NCBI GenBank assembly: GCA_963662965.1
Contig: OY759970.1
Coordinates: 248,001-312,000, forward strand
Origin: DTWD01 sp963662965
Lineage (GTDB): Bacteria > Acidobacteriota > Vicinamibacteria > Vicinamibacterales > UBA8438
Length of the DNA stretch: 64,000 bases
Direction of reading: 5' to 3'
This document shows, piece after piece, positions 8,912 to 17,531 of this stretch; the first letter of the stretch is position 1, and every line of letters begins with the position of its first letter. The translations under genes were made by a program, and so were the position numbers. The notes beneath the pieces are model-generated. The model made no database searches and was not told the DNA's origin. It was given only the letters and a program-made list of their open reading frames with translations.

Positions 8912-9052
8912 TCAGGGAACTGGTTGTGTACCCGGAGGACCGACATTGGCGACCGGTTGCCTGGGCTGGGACACGGCAAGCGACGTCGCCCCTAGTAGCA
9001 GGACGACGGCGCTTCCGGCGATCCGAAGGAAGAACACCATCGACCCAGACAT
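8912..9052 (-). pseudogene. Signal-peptide fragment of an exported protein
   Basis: From ATG 9052 the frame encodes a classic secretion signal (MVFFLRIAGSAVVLLLGA with a following ATSLA) and then stops after 46 residues in a Pro-rich stretch ending at 8912. It faces the OGG-like gene. It looks like the start of a larger secreted protein truncated where the OGG-gene duplication begins. Confidence 0.35.
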
Positions 9053-9183
9053 GGACGCTGAGGATTATGCGACGAGGCGTAGTTGCGACGGCGCGATGCG
9101 CGGCGGCGAGGGCGAGAGTGACCTGCCCCCCTTAAACCGGTCCAGATCCAGGGTTAGGATCTCGGGCGGAAGGAGGAGGCGGG

Positions 9184-9462
9184 ATGCCCACGAAGCGATA
9201 CAGCACGGAACAGATTGTCAGTAAACTGCGGCAGGCGGAGGTGGAGCTGAGCCGCGGCCTACGGGTCCCCCTGGTCTGTAAGCAACTGGGGATTAGCGAG
9301 CAGACCTACTACCGGTGGCGGAAAGAGTACGGTGGCCTGCGCCTCGACCAGGCCAAGCGGCTCAAGGAGCTCGAGCGGGAGAACACGCGGCTCAAGCAGC
9401 TGGGGGCGGACCAAGCCCTCGACAACGCGATTCTTAAAGAGGTGACCTCGGGAAACTTCTGA
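9184..9462 (+). CDS. IS3-b OrfA (HTH protein)
   Basis: 92 aa OrfA of the IS3 family: an HTH around EQIVSKLRQAEVE ... CKQLGISEQTYYRWRKEY, then a leucine-zipper region KELERENTRLKQL. It normally binds the terminal repeats and fuses to OrfB by frameshifting. A GGAGGAGG ribosome-binding site precedes ATG 9184. The partner OrfB is truncated, so this protein alone is not functional for transposition. Confidence 0.85.
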   Translation: MPTKRYSTEQIVSKLRQAEVELSRGLRVPLVCKQLGISEQTYYRWRKEYGGLRLDQAKRLKELERENTRLKQLGADQALDNAILKEVTSGNF

Positions 9463-9464
9463 GC

Positions 9465-9660
9465 CCGCCCAGACGCCGGCAGGCGGTGGCCTTGGTCCGC
9501 CACCAGCTGGGGGTGTCGGAGCGGCGGGCCTGTCGCGTGCTGGGCCATGCGCGGTCCACGCACCGGCATCGCGCGCGGGTGCCGGATGATGAGCCGCGGT
9601 TAGTGGAGCGGATCATCGCGTTGGCGACGTAGTATGGCCGGTATGGGCTTCGCTGCCGGA
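9465..9660 (+). pseudogene. IS3-b OrfB, N-terminal remnant
   Basis: The frame after orfA reads RRRQAVALVRHQLGVSERRACRVLG, the normal start of IS407-type OrfB, but a TAG interrupts it (CAG to TAG before TATGGCCGGTATGG) and the DDE domain is missing beyond 9660. Confidence 0.7.
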
Positions 9661-9720
9661 CTCGTATAATTCGAGACTGCGTCTCTGGCGAGGCCCACGC
9701 ATACAGGGAGTCATCGAGCG

Positions 9721-10416
9721 ATGTTTTTCTTCGATCCGACGTATCTGCTGTTCATTCTGCCGGGAGTGGCGCTGTCGCTCTGGGCGAGCTTCCGTACCAA
9801 GTCGGCATTCCGTACCTACTCGAAGGTGCCGTGTGCGCGCCAGCTCACCGGCGCCCAGGCCGCCCGCCTGATGCTCGACCGCGCTGGGCTGTACCACGTG
9901 GGCATCGGACGGTCACACGGCTTGCTCTCGGACCATTACAATCCGGCGACGCGCCGCTTGGCCCTGTCGAAGGACGTGCACGATGCCACCTCGATTGCGG
10001 CGATTGGCGTGGCGACGCACGAAGCCGGCCACGCCATCCAGCATGCGGCCCACTACGCCCCCCTCTGGCTGCGGAGCACCCTCGTGCCCACGGCCAACAT
10101 CGGGTCGTCGATCGGCTACGTCGTGATGCTGATCGGGCTGTTCATGGCGTCGCAGTCGCTGGTGGGCATCGGCGCGGTCCTGTTCTCGGCGGTCCTCCTC
10201 TTTCAGATCGTGACGCTCCCCGTGGAGTTTGATGCCACGGCCCGCGCCAAGAAACTCGTGGTGGCGTACGGGATTATCAGTGAGCACGAGCGGGTGGGTA
10301 TGGACCGCGTATTGAACGCCGCCGCGCTCACCTACGTGGCCGCCGTGGTCAGCACGCTCCTGACCCTGCTCTATTTCTTGATGCGGGCCGGCTTGCTGGG
10401 GGGGCGGGACGATTAG
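9721..10416 (+). CDS. Zinc metallopeptidase, YugP family (membrane)
   Basis: 231 aa. The HEAGH zinc motif lies at about residue 100 in THEAGHAIQHA, with an N-terminal transmembrane segment and three more hydrophobic segments after the motif (YVVMLIGLFMA, LFSAVLLFQIV, and one near the C-terminus). This is the architecture of the YugP/Zn_peptidase_2 family of membrane metallopeptidases, usual length about 225 aa. Substrate unknown. It starts at ATG 9721 directly after the IS3-b break and is followed after 3-90 bp by a methyltransferase gene. Confidence 0.88.
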   Translation: MFFFDPTYLLFILPGVALSLWASFRTKSAFRTYSKVPCARQLTGAQAARLMLDRAGLYHVGIGRSHGLLSDHYNPATRRLALSKDVHDATSIAAIGVATHEAGHAIQHAAHYAPLWLRSTLVPTANIGSSIGYVVMLIGLFMASQSLVGIGAVLFSAVLLFQIVTLPVEFDATARAKKLVVAYGIISEHERVGMDRVLNAAALTYVAAVVSTLLTLLYFLMRAGLLGGRDD

Positions 10417-10506
10417 GACGTGTTTCGCGATACGGGGGTGACTACATTACCCGCTGTTGAAGCGCTGCATGTGAGCGTCCATGATCTATCGACCGACGAG
10501 CAACGG

Positions 10507-11181
10507 ATGAGCCACGTCGTCCGCAAGCATCTGCGCCTGGAGAGTGATGCGTACGATGCGGCCATCCGCACGTTCATTCCAGGCTACGAAGAGGCCTTGA
10601 CCAGAGCCGCGAGCGAGATCGCCGGTGTCCACCCAACCCTGGTGCTGGACCTCGGCACGGGAACGGGTGCCTTAGCCGAAGCGCTGCTGGCACATGACCG
10701 CGTCGGGGCCGTTGAAGCCCTCGACATTGATCCAGAGATGCTAGCCCAGGCGCGCCTCCGGCTCACGCGATTTGGAACCCGCGCGCGGGTCCGCCGCGGG
10801 TCATTCGAGGCGCCGCTCCCTCGGTGTGACGCCGTGGCCACGTCCCTGGCCCTGCACCACGTGCCTACCATGGCCCGCAAACGCAGGCTCTATGTACGTA
10901 TTTACCGGGCGCTCCGCCCCGGCGGCGTCTTCGTCAACGCCGACGTGGCCATCAGTGCGCATCCGGTGGCGCGCGAGGAGACGTATCGTCGATGGGTCAC
11001 CCATCTGGGGTCGTGCGGCATTGATGAACAGCGGGCCTATGCACACTTCGACGCATGGGCGACGGAGGACACCTACTTTCCAGTCGACGACGAACTCGCG
11101 GCGATGCGCGACGCCACATTCCAGGCGGAATGTCTCTGGCAGGATCTTCCACACACGCTCCTGGTCGGACGCAAGACCTGA
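10507..11181 (+). CDS. Class I SAM-dependent methyltransferase
   Basis: About 225 aa from ATG 10507 (start MSHVVRKHLRL); a GTG at 10420 gives a longer version with 29 extra residues that look non-coding. Motif I is VLDLGTGTGALAE, followed by the acidic end of strand beta-2 in ALDIDPEML and the post-core LRPGGVFVNAD. The HHVP segment after motif IV resembles small-molecule methyltransferases. Substrate not determinable. Same strand as the Zn peptidase and possibly co-transcribed. Confidence 0.8.
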   Translation: MSHVVRKHLRLESDAYDAAIRTFIPGYEEALTRAASEIAGVHPTLVLDLGTGTGALAEALLAHDRVGAVEALDIDPEMLAQARLRLTRFGTRARVRRGSFEAPLPRCDAVATSLALHHVPTMARKRRLYVRIYRALRPGGVFVNADVAISAHPVAREETYRRWVTHLGSCGIDEQRAYAHFDAWATEDTYFPVDDELAAMRDATFQAECLWQDLPHTLLVGRKT

Positions 11182-11247
11182 GGCGCGGTCTACGGGCATT
11201 GCAATGCCTCACCTATAGCGCTAAACGGTCGATGTCGGTCGGCTGTC

Positions 11248-12447
11248 GTGCGACGGCTTCGCTATTTGGATCGAGGCTCATGGAGTGCAGTACCCACTGA
11301 ATGGGACTGCGATCAGCGAAACAGAACGCAGCCCATCGGGTCGAGCACCGTTAGAAGATATCTGGCGCAGGATCGGGCCGTCTTCACGTGGATCCTGCAG
11401 GTGTTGGCGACTGCGGATCTGATCAAGGGCAACACCATTGGGATTGATGCCACGACGCTCGAGGCCAATGCGGCCCTGCGGAGTATCGTGCGGCGGGATT
11501 CTGGCGAAACGTATCAGGAGTTTCTGACGCGGCTGGCGCAGGCCTCGGGCATCGAGACGCCGCCGCGGGCGGATCTGGCGCGGTTGGATCGGACGCGCCC
11601 GAAGAAGGGCCGCAACACGGACTGGCAGCATCCGCACGACCCCGACGCGCGCATCACGAAGATGAAGGACGGCCGCACGCACCTCGCGCACAAAGCCGAG
11701 CACGCGGTCGACATGGAGACCGGCGCCATCGTGGGCGTGACCGTCCAAGGGGCCGATCAGGGTGACACCACGACGATCGCGGAGACGCTCACGGCTGCGG
11801 CTGAGGACTTGGAGGCTGTGGCCACGGTGACTGACGACGACACGGGGGTGATTAACGAGGTCGTCGCGGACAAGGGGTACCACAGTAATCAGGTGCTCAC
11901 GGATCTGGCGGCCCTCGACCTGCGGCGCTACATAGCGGAACCGGATCGCGGCCGACGCAACTGGACGAAGAACGCCGTGGCCCGCGATGCGGTCTATGCG
12001 AATCGCCGACGCATCCGCGGCACACGGGGCGTGGCCTTGCTGCGGCGACGGAGCGAGCACCTCGAACGGCCGAACGCGCATCTGTACGACACCGGCGGCA
12101 TGCGACATACGCACCTGCGAGGGCATGCCAACATCCTCAAGCGACTGCTCGTCCACACGGGGGCGTTCAACTTGGGCCTGCTCATGCGAACGCTGATCGG
12201 GGTGGGCACGCCGCGCGGCCTCCAGGGACGCGTGCTGGCGGTCCTGACGCTCGTCGGCGCGCTCTGGACACGTCTCATCGACTTCTGGCGCCCTTTCGAC
12301 ACGCCTCTCATCGATCACACGTCCGTATGTCCGATGCAGGATCGCTTCGAACAGTTCCCCGTCGGCGCGTCAGGGCGTTATTGCACGAATCGTCACTGGC
12401 CCGCACGAGGCCCACCGACAGGATCCTCACCGGCCGATTCGATATGA
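11248..12447 (+). pseudogene. IS1182-like DDE transposase, 5' truncated
   Basis: Genuine similarity begins near 11350 (DRAVFTWILQVLATADL) and covers the catalytic core: first Asp in IGIDATTLEANAAL, second in VADKGYHSNQVL, and the C-terminal block HLYDTGGMRHTHLRGHAN with GTPRGLQGR. The N-terminal domain is missing; the sequence before 11350 and the last 50 residues after ALWTRLIDFW are not transposase. Two other fragments of the same family occur at 16125-16245 and 26686-27060. About 170 bp between the methyltransferase and this remnant shows nothing recognisable. Confidence 0.7.
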
Positions 12448-12600
12448 CACGGGTCGGCCGAGGGCGGTCATCCGATTCAGGATCTCACAGCCGAGGACGG
12501 CCTCACTCCCCTGCCCAGCTGGACTCCGGGCGCGAAGGCCATCGCCGATGATGGACGTGTCGCGGAAGCACGTGTTCTCCACCCATGGGACCCTGACACC
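12427..12600 (-). pseudogene. IS5-b transposase, C-terminal remnant
   Basis: The frame VENTCFRDTSIIGDGLRAR ... LNRMTALGRPVSY is the C-terminus of an IS5-family transposase. A better-preserved copy of the same element lies at 25050-25598, and its outer end (GGTCGGCCGAGGGCGGTC) recurs at 23416-23462. Confidence 0.6.
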
Positions 12601-12611
12601 TTCTTCCAACG

Positions 12612-14003
12612 GCGCCGGGCCCGGGGCGTGCTCGTGTTCGGCGACGTTGGCCCGCCCCGGCGCCGCGTGTGCCACGATCGCGGGCCGGTTCGTACCTGTG
12701 GCCCGTGCGTGAGCCACGGCCCACAGGCGGGCGGTGGTCCGGCCACTGCCGCCCCCGGCCGCGTGCCAGTGCCGGGGGGGGCGTGCGCCCTTACGCGGTG
12801 CCGCGTCGTACGAGGCGGAGGGGTGATGCGGTACGCGGGGCGGCAGGTCCGGCCGTGTGGGGCCGCTGGCGGGCTGGCACCGCCTGCGCCTGCTGCGCCA
12901 GATAGGCGACCAGTTGGTCTCCGGCGTCGAGCAGTTCCTGCTCATGAATAATGTTGTAGCGGTCGAAGATGGCGCGGCTCTTGTGCCCGGTCAGGAGCAT
13001 GGCGACGCGCTCGGGGACGTTCGCGCGGATCAGGTTGCGCGCGGCGGTGCGGCGGCAATCGTGGAGGAAGCGGGTCGGCACCCCGGCCGCCTGGCAGGCG
13101 GTGCGCCACGCCGTGCGCCAGCGGCGGACGGGGATGCCGTCGCGGTGGAAGACGAGCGGGCTGTCGGGGTCGCGGCGTGCCCGCCGCCGCACCAGCGCCT
13201 CGGCGATGGGTTGTGAGATGGGGAGCATCCGCCCCACCAGCGTCTTCGAGCGCGCCGGCGAGAGCCGGATGACGCCGCCCGCCTCGTCGATTTCCTCCCA
13301 AGTGAGGCCGAGGATCTCCTGCTTGCGCCAGCCGGAGTAGTAGGCCACATCGAGGATGTCCTGCCACGGGGCGGGCAGGTGGGCGCGGACGGCGAGGTAT
13401 TCGGGGTGCTCGAAGAAGCCCTGGCGGGGGGGATTCTCGCGCAGGCGGTCGGGAAAGCCAGGCACGGTGTCGAGCCAGCCCCAGTGGACGGCGAGGGTGC
13501 CCATCCGGTGGAGGGCCGAGGTCTCGCGATTGATGGTGCCGGTGGCCGCCCCGGCGGCGCGCCGGGCGAGTTGGTACTGGCGGATCTGGTGCGTGGTGAG
13601 CGCGGCGGCCCGCGCGGCGCGGCCGAAGAACGCGGTGAGATGGGCGACCCGGCCGCGGGCGGTGCTGTGGGACCGGAACTGCCGGACGTGGTAGTCCTGG
13701 AGGTAGGCGTCGATGAGATCTCCCAGGGTCGGTCCCTGGGGGCCGAACGTGTGCGGCGGCGGTGCCGTCGCGCGTGAGTCACCGGGGGTGGCGGTCGCGC
13801 CGGTTTCGTGCGGGGTCATGGGCTGTGTTCCTCCTTGGTGGCGGCCGCGGGCCGGCGGCGTCCGTCCACATTCGCTCTGATGGGCCGCACAGGGAAGGGA
13901 AATGTGCGGAGGCGACGGGACGGCGATGTGTGGGGAGCCACGAGTGGCGGCCGAGTGCACATGTACGGCGCGCGAATTCGGCCGGTGCTCCCACCCCACC
14001 GTG
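12612..14003. repeat. Integrase island repeat, copy 1 (with 49628-51009)
   Basis: About 1.39 kb is shared between this region and 49628-51009 in the same orientation. The repeat covers the integrase gene, about 180 bp beyond its 3' end and about 180 bp upstream of its start. The two copies diverge abruptly at both ends: here into unrecognised sequence after CCCCACCGT, in copy 2 into the terminase gene. Identity is high but clearly below 100 percent, so the duplication is not recent. Confidence 0.8.
12791..13819 (-). CDS. Tyrosine recombinase / phage-type integrase 1
   Basis: 342 aa from ATG 13819, preceded by AAGGAGGA. It has an N-terminal SAM-like core-binding domain (about residues 30-125) and a catalytic domain with all key residues: Arg in SGWRKQEILGL, His and Arg in LHDCRRTAARN, His in TGHKSRA and the nucleophile Tyr in IFDRYNI. 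It would integrate and excise a phage or satellite by site-specific recombination. A paralogue with the same length lies at 49807-50835 next to terminase genes. Here those phage genes are absent, so this copy may be a stranded remnant or serve another element. Confidence 0.92.
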   Translation of the reverse strand: MTPHETGATATPGDSRATAPPPHTFGPQGPTLGDLIDAYLQDYHVRQFRSHSTARGRVAHLTAFFGRAARAAALTTHQIRQYQLARRAAGAATGTINRETSALHRMGTLAVHWGWLDTVPGFPDRLRENPPRQGFFEHPEYLAVRAHLPAPWQDILDVAYYSGWRKQEILGLTWEEIDEAGGVIRLSPARSKTLVGRMLPISQPIAEALVRRRARRDPDSPLVFHRDGIPVRRWRTAWRTACQAAGVPTRFLHDCRRTAARNLIRANVPERVAMLLTGHKSRAIFDRYNIIHEQELLDAGDQLVAYLAQQAQAVPARQRPHTAGPAAPRTASPLRLVRRGTA

Positions 14004-14009
14004 CAGGCC

Positions 14010-14630
14010 GGCAGGACCGTGCACGACGAGCGCGACCACGGCGACGGCTCCGACACCCGCGCGCGCGGCCGGCGGACGAGCGGCTCGCTGACCGAAACCC
14101 GCGTTCGCGACTGGCAGGACTGGCCGGAACGGTTCGACGGGTCGGCGGACCGGCACATGAACCCCTGCTCGCTGGACGGGACCGACCCGCTGGCCAGGAC
14201 CGTCCTCGCCGCGTGCGTCGAGCCAGACGGACCGGTCGACGCCGATGGCGCTCAGGCCCGTGTCATCGACGATGCGCGCCACCCGGCCTTCCTGCCAGGT
14301 GGCGAGGCGGCACGGCCGTGGGACGCGGCCACCGGGGCGCTCGTGCGACGGCCGCGACGCCGCCGGTGCTCGTGGCAGAGGCTCGTGGCCCACCGCTCCC
14401 ATGATCTCGACCTGGCCTGGCTGGTCAACGGTCTCGCGGCCCAGTCTGGGATCGAGCCATCGGGTCCGTGAGAAGCCACCGGCGCGCCGCCCGCGCGTCG
14501 TCGTTGAGGAACCCGCCCAGTCGCGGCCGGCACCGGCGGCGGCTACTGGTACGGGTCGAACTCCTGGTGCGGCCGCCGAGCACCGACGGCCGCGCCTTCT
14601 TCGACACTTCCCCCCTCGTTCCACTGTGCA
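14010..14630. other. 620 bp without recognisable gene
   Basis: Very GC-rich sequence upstream of integrase 1. Long frames exist on both strands because stops are rare at this GC content, but none shows a recognisable motif, and the plus-strand frame from 13902 is similar to copy 2 only for its first 30 residues. I see no convincing gene. Confidence 0.4.
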
Positions 14631-14633
14631 TGA

Positions 14634-14806
14634 ATGGGTGGCTTGGTGGTGCAGCTCTTCTCCGCCCACTTCACCACGCGCAATCCGCTCGACCATCGCC
14701 TCATGCAACGCCTCTCGGGCACCGCCATGGATTTCTTGGTGGTGGCCGCGATCTCGACCATCAACGTGGAGGTGGTACTGGGGGAGTTCGTGCGGTGCTT
14801 CCACCG
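14634..14806 (+). pseudogene. Sodium/glutamate symporter-like fragment
   Basis: The frame GGLVVQLFSAHF ... GTAMDFLVVAAIST matches the conserved core of GltS-type sodium:glutamate symporters (motif GG-VQ, then RLxGTAxDFLVxAAIxTI). Both ends are missing; the right end is replaced at 14807 by a transposase end. Confidence 0.6.
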
Positions 14807-14807
14807 A

Positions 14808-14960
14808 CCGCGTAAGGTGCGTTTAATCGGCCGACCGCTCATGCGGCCTCCCGGTGGTAGAAATTGAGCAATCCGCCCAGACGCTCCCGCCGCTGAACGT
14901 CGGCGGCCAGACTCACCGGCGGTGGCGGTCGTTGCAGGAGCTGGTTGTCGAGTCCCTGGT
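14808..14960 (-). pseudogene. Transposase 3' end of the 15028-16098 element, inverted fragment
   Basis: The terminal sequence GCGTAAGGTGCGTTTAATCG is the inverse of the end at 16103-16124, and the minus-strand frame encodes the same C-terminal tail (GLDNQLLQRPPPP ... FYHREAA). So a 150-bp right end of this element lies inverted just upstream of a complete transposase gene. Confidence 0.75.
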
Positions 14961-15000
14961 CGTATGGTGCGAAAAAGCGGCCGAGGCTAGGTCGGTGCTG
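14961..15000. repeat. 40-bp perfect repeat shared with 32004-32043
   Basis: The segment starting CGTATGGTGCGAAAAAGCGG and ending TCGGTGCTG is identical, base for base, to 32004-32043, where it forms part of an IS200-like tnpA fragment. Flanking bases differ at both sides in both places. Probably a scar of an IS200-like element used in recombination. Confidence 0.8.
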
Positions 15001-15027
15001 GTCGAGTCTCCCAAGTAGTCTCAGGCT

Positions 15028-16098
15028 ATGCCGCCTGCGCTGCAGTTCCTCGTCCTCACGTTCGCTGGCTGGGTGAACCGTCACCAAGACGATCTGATCG
15101 ACTATCTCCGGGAGGAGAATCGGGTCCTCCGAGAACACCTGGGCCCTCGGCCGCTTCGCCTGACGGACGCCCAGCGTCGTCGACTCGCTGTGCGCGGTCA
15201 CAAACTCGGCCGGCGGGTCTTGACGCAGGGCGCGGGCATCGTCACCCCGGATACGATCCTGCGTTGGTACCGGAGACTGATCGCCAAGAAATACGATGGC
15301 AGCGCCCGCCGACGTCGAGGTCGACCAATGACCCGACAAGACGTCGCCGAGCTCGTGGTCAGGATGGCGGTCGACAATCCGCGGTGGGGCTACACGCGGA
15401 TCCGCGGCGCGCTCTCAAACCTCGGCCACACTATCGCCCGGACCACGGTGAAGCGGATCCTGCACGACCACGGAGTCGACCCGGCGCCCGAGCGGAGCCG
15501 GCACATGCCCTGGAAGACGTTCCTGCAGGCGCACTGGGAGGGCCTGGCGGCCTGCGATCTGTTCACCGTCGAGGTGTTGACGCTGGCGGGGCTCAGGCGG
15601 TACCTCGTCTTCTTCGTGATCGAGCTGAGATCCCGCCACGTGACCATCGCCGGGATCCACCCGCAGCCGGGCGGCGCGTGGATGGAGCAGCAGGCCCGCA
15701 ATGTGACCGACCCGGTCGATGGCTGTTTGCGCAGGGCGCGCCCTCTGATTCACGACCGCGATCCCCTCTATACGCGGGTCTTTGGCGAGATCCTGGAGAG
15801 CGCCGGTGTTCAGCCGATTCGGCTGCCGCCGAAGAGTCCCAATCTCAACGCCTATGCCGAGCGGTTCGTCAGGTCGATCACAGAGGAGTGTCTCACACGC
15901 GTGGTCCCGCTCGGCGAGGGGCATCTGCGTCGTCTCGTCTACGAGTACATAGAACACGACCATCGCGAGAGAAACCACCAGGGACTCGACAACCAGCTCC
16001 TGCAACGACCACCACCTCCGCGAAGGCCGGACGCCGACGTTCGGCGGCGGGTACGCCTCGGAGGATTACTCAGTTTCTACAATCGAGAGGCCGCATGA
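15028..16098 (+). CDS. DDE (integrase-core) transposase
   Basis: 356 aa with an N-terminal HTH-containing part, a PRWGYTRIRGAL segment and an rve integrase core: first Asp in CDLFTVEV, second in IHDRDPLYT, Glu in NAYAERFVRS. The C-terminal HHRERNHQGL motif is typical for IS481/IS3-like integrases. The right terminal repeat follows at 16103-16124 (ends CACCTTACGCG). The left end is unclear because the element abuts the 40-bp repeat at 15000. Homology to the transposase at 56602-57675 is only distant. Confidence 0.85.
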   Translation: MPPALQFLVLTFAGWVNRHQDDLIDYLREENRVLREHLGPRPLRLTDAQRRRLAVRGHKLGRRVLTQGAGIVTPDTILRWYRRLIAKKYDGSARRRRGRPMTRQDVAELVVRMAVDNPRWGYTRIRGALSNLGHTIARTTVKRILHDHGVDPAPERSRHMPWKTFLQAHWEGLAACDLFTVEVLTLAGLRRYLVFFVIELRSRHVTIAGIHPQPGGAWMEQQARNVTDPVDGCLRRARPLIHDRDPLYTRVFGEILESAGVQPIRLPPKSPNLNAYAERFVRSITEECLTRVVPLGEGHLRRLVYEYIEHDHRERNHQGLDNQLLQRPPPPRRPDADVRRRVRLGGLLSFYNREAA

Positions 16099-16124
16099 GG
16101 GGTCGACCGATTAAACGCACCTTA

Positions 16125-16245
16125 CGCGATACCACGACTCTCGCGGGGACCATCACGGTGGCGGCTGAGGACCTCGAAGCTATCGCCACAGCGACGGACG
16201 ACCACACTACGGTGATCGAGGAAGTCGTCGCCGATAGAGCCAGAG
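16125..16245 (+). pseudogene. IS1182-like transposase fragment
   Basis: The frame DTTTLAGTITVAAEDLEAI ... VIEEVVAD aligns with the internal region DTTTIAETLTAAAEDLEAV of the transposase at 11248-12447. Both sides are truncated: the left by the DDE element end, the right by sequence leading into the RNA ligase gene. Confidence 0.7.
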
Positions 16246-16305
16246 ACCGGCAAGACGTCATCACCTTCGCGGTCCTGGTCCGCAACGCTCACTGTTCGTC
16301 GGATC

Positions 16306-17013
16306 TCACGGTGGGTGCGCGAGTGCCCCCCGACCGTCAAAGACGACCTGATTCGCCTGAAATGGAGCCTGAGTCCAGTGTGCACCGATGGCATGCGTGA
16401 ATTCAGCTCTCACCAACTTGGCTCGTCGTTCAAGATAGTCGTCGCAGTCCCACCTCACGTAGACGCCTTCAGCAGGGCCGTCGACAAATCGCGATGGACC
16501 GAGTAAACACGCGATGTCCCTAATGTCAAAGCTTCCCCGCCCAAGCTGCGGAACGATCGCTAGACCCAGTTCGAGTGCAAAGGCATCCCGGCGTTTCGTG
16601 CTCCAGAACCTTCCCACCGAACGGTCATACACGTCGAACACCACAAACCAGTCGGGCAGATGGGTGTAGTGAATGCTGTGGCGTGCGTAACACCACTCAC
16701 CGAACAGGATCAGTCTCGAAGACAGCGCATCGAGCAACAAGTGACGACGGTGATCGATCCACTGGCGAAGCGGGCTGAACTGTGGATGCAGCGAGTCCCA
16801 CGGCAGAAATCCACCACGATTCTGCACGCGCAGGATCTGCTCGTCCCCTACAGAAATTCCTACGTTTGCTCCATCGAGCTTTTCTTCGACAACCACACTG
16901 TGCGAAAGCAGTTTCTTGGCATCGACCGGTGATAGCACTCTGTTGTCACGCAACGGTCCGGAGCCAAGCCACTTCAGGTGGGGCGTCTTGGGGAATCGCA
17001 CGAACTCCGTCAC
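16306..17013 (-). CDS. RNA ligase family protein (Rnl2/DRB0094-like)
   Basis: 235 aa from a GTG at 17013 that overlaps the TGA of the preceding gene (GTGA), which decides the start. Nucleotidyltransferase motifs in order: motif I EEKLDGANVG (Lys is the AMP acceptor), motif III-like FGEWCYARHS with VVFDVYD, motif IV EGVYVR and motif V AKLVRAEF. The C-terminal AHWTQAPFQANQ resembles the end of this family. Such enzymes seal RNA or nicked duplexes with ATP. It is the third gene of an overlapping operon with a PIN-domain protein and a DUF3696 ATPase, suggesting repair of RNA cut by the PIN partner, or a role as part of the toxin-control circuit. Confidence 0.85.
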   Translation of the reverse strand: MTEFVRFPKTPHLKWLGSGPLRDNRVLSPVDAKKLLSHSVVVEEKLDGANVGISVGDEQILRVQNRGGFLPWDSLHPQFSPLRQWIDHRRHLLLDALSSRLILFGEWCYARHSIHYTHLPDWFVVFDVYDRSVGRFWSTKRRDAFALELGLAIVPQLGRGSFDIRDIACLLGPSRFVDGPAEGVYVRWDCDDYLERRAKLVRAEFTHAIGAHWTQAPFQANQVVFDGRGALAHPP

Positions 17014-17531
17014 GGTCCCATCTTGTCCTTGTATTTTTGTTCGATCTCTTTTGGGCACAAAAAGTGGATGGACACTTCAATATCCGCCAGCGCGCCTTGC
17101 CAGCCCCACCACTTACTGTCCATCGACTGAAGAATCGCCGGATGTTCACGGTGAGCTGCTGCCACAGCTAGAAACATGCGGTCGGAGAGATCGTAATGAA
17201 CCCCGGGAGGTGCTGGTGGCAATTCTTGAAAGTCTTCCTGGTTGCCCGCCTTTGGCGTGAGCACAACCCTGGTGACATGTGTCTCGCCATACTGATGGTT
17301 TAGCAACCACTTGAGGAAGGCGCTCCCAGGGTGCGGCTGTCCGGAGAGATCAATGCTCCTCCTATACTCAGCAAGGATCGCCCCGGCGGCGTCAATGAAC
17401 ACGTGCCCACGTGACATCACCCGTTGAAGCGCCCTAGCACTGGCCGCCGCGCATTTCGCGCTGGCCGCGTCATTTCTACCACTCGCCGTGATCGCAACGT
17501 TCGTGTCCACGACACAACGTACAGGCGTCAT
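17010..17531 (-). CDS. PIN-domain-like nuclease
   Basis: 173 aa. The acidic residues of a PIN active site are in place: Asp in CVVDTNVAI at the N-terminus, Glu in ILAEYRRS, Asp pair in YDLSDRMFLAVA and Asp in QSMDSKWW. The FLCPKEIE tail is shared by PIN-like proteins that accompany AAA ATPases. Most PIN proteins are Mg2+-dependent RNases. ATG 17531 overlaps the TGA of the ATPase gene by 4 nt (17528), and its own stop overlaps the ligase start, so the three are translationally coupled. No VapB-like antitoxin is present; control by the ATPase is the likely alternative. Confidence 0.8.
   Translation of the reverse strand: MTPVRCVVDTNVAITASGRNDAASAKCAAASARALQRVMSRGHVFIDAAGAILAEYRRSIDLSGQPHPGSAFLKWLLNHQYGETHVTRVVLTPKAGNQEDFQELPPAPPGVHYDLSDRMFLAVAAAHREHPAILQSMDSKWWGWQGALADIEVSIHFLCPKEIEQKYKDKMGP

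Larger units (their letters stand above)
9119..9665 (+). mobile_element. IS3-family element IS3-b, left half
   Basis: Begins with TGACCTGCCCCCC, a typical left end of IS407-group IS3 elements, and contains orfA plus the start of orfB. A right half with the complementary end CCGGGCAGGTCA lies at 21678-22072. The element here breaks off just before the Zn-peptidase gene. Confidence 0.7.

Noticed and set aside
13902..14471. A 189-residue plus-strand frame upstream of integrase 1
   Set aside because: Only the first 30 residues are conserved in the other integrase copy, and the rest has no recognisable motif and a composition expected from GC-rich non-coding DNA.
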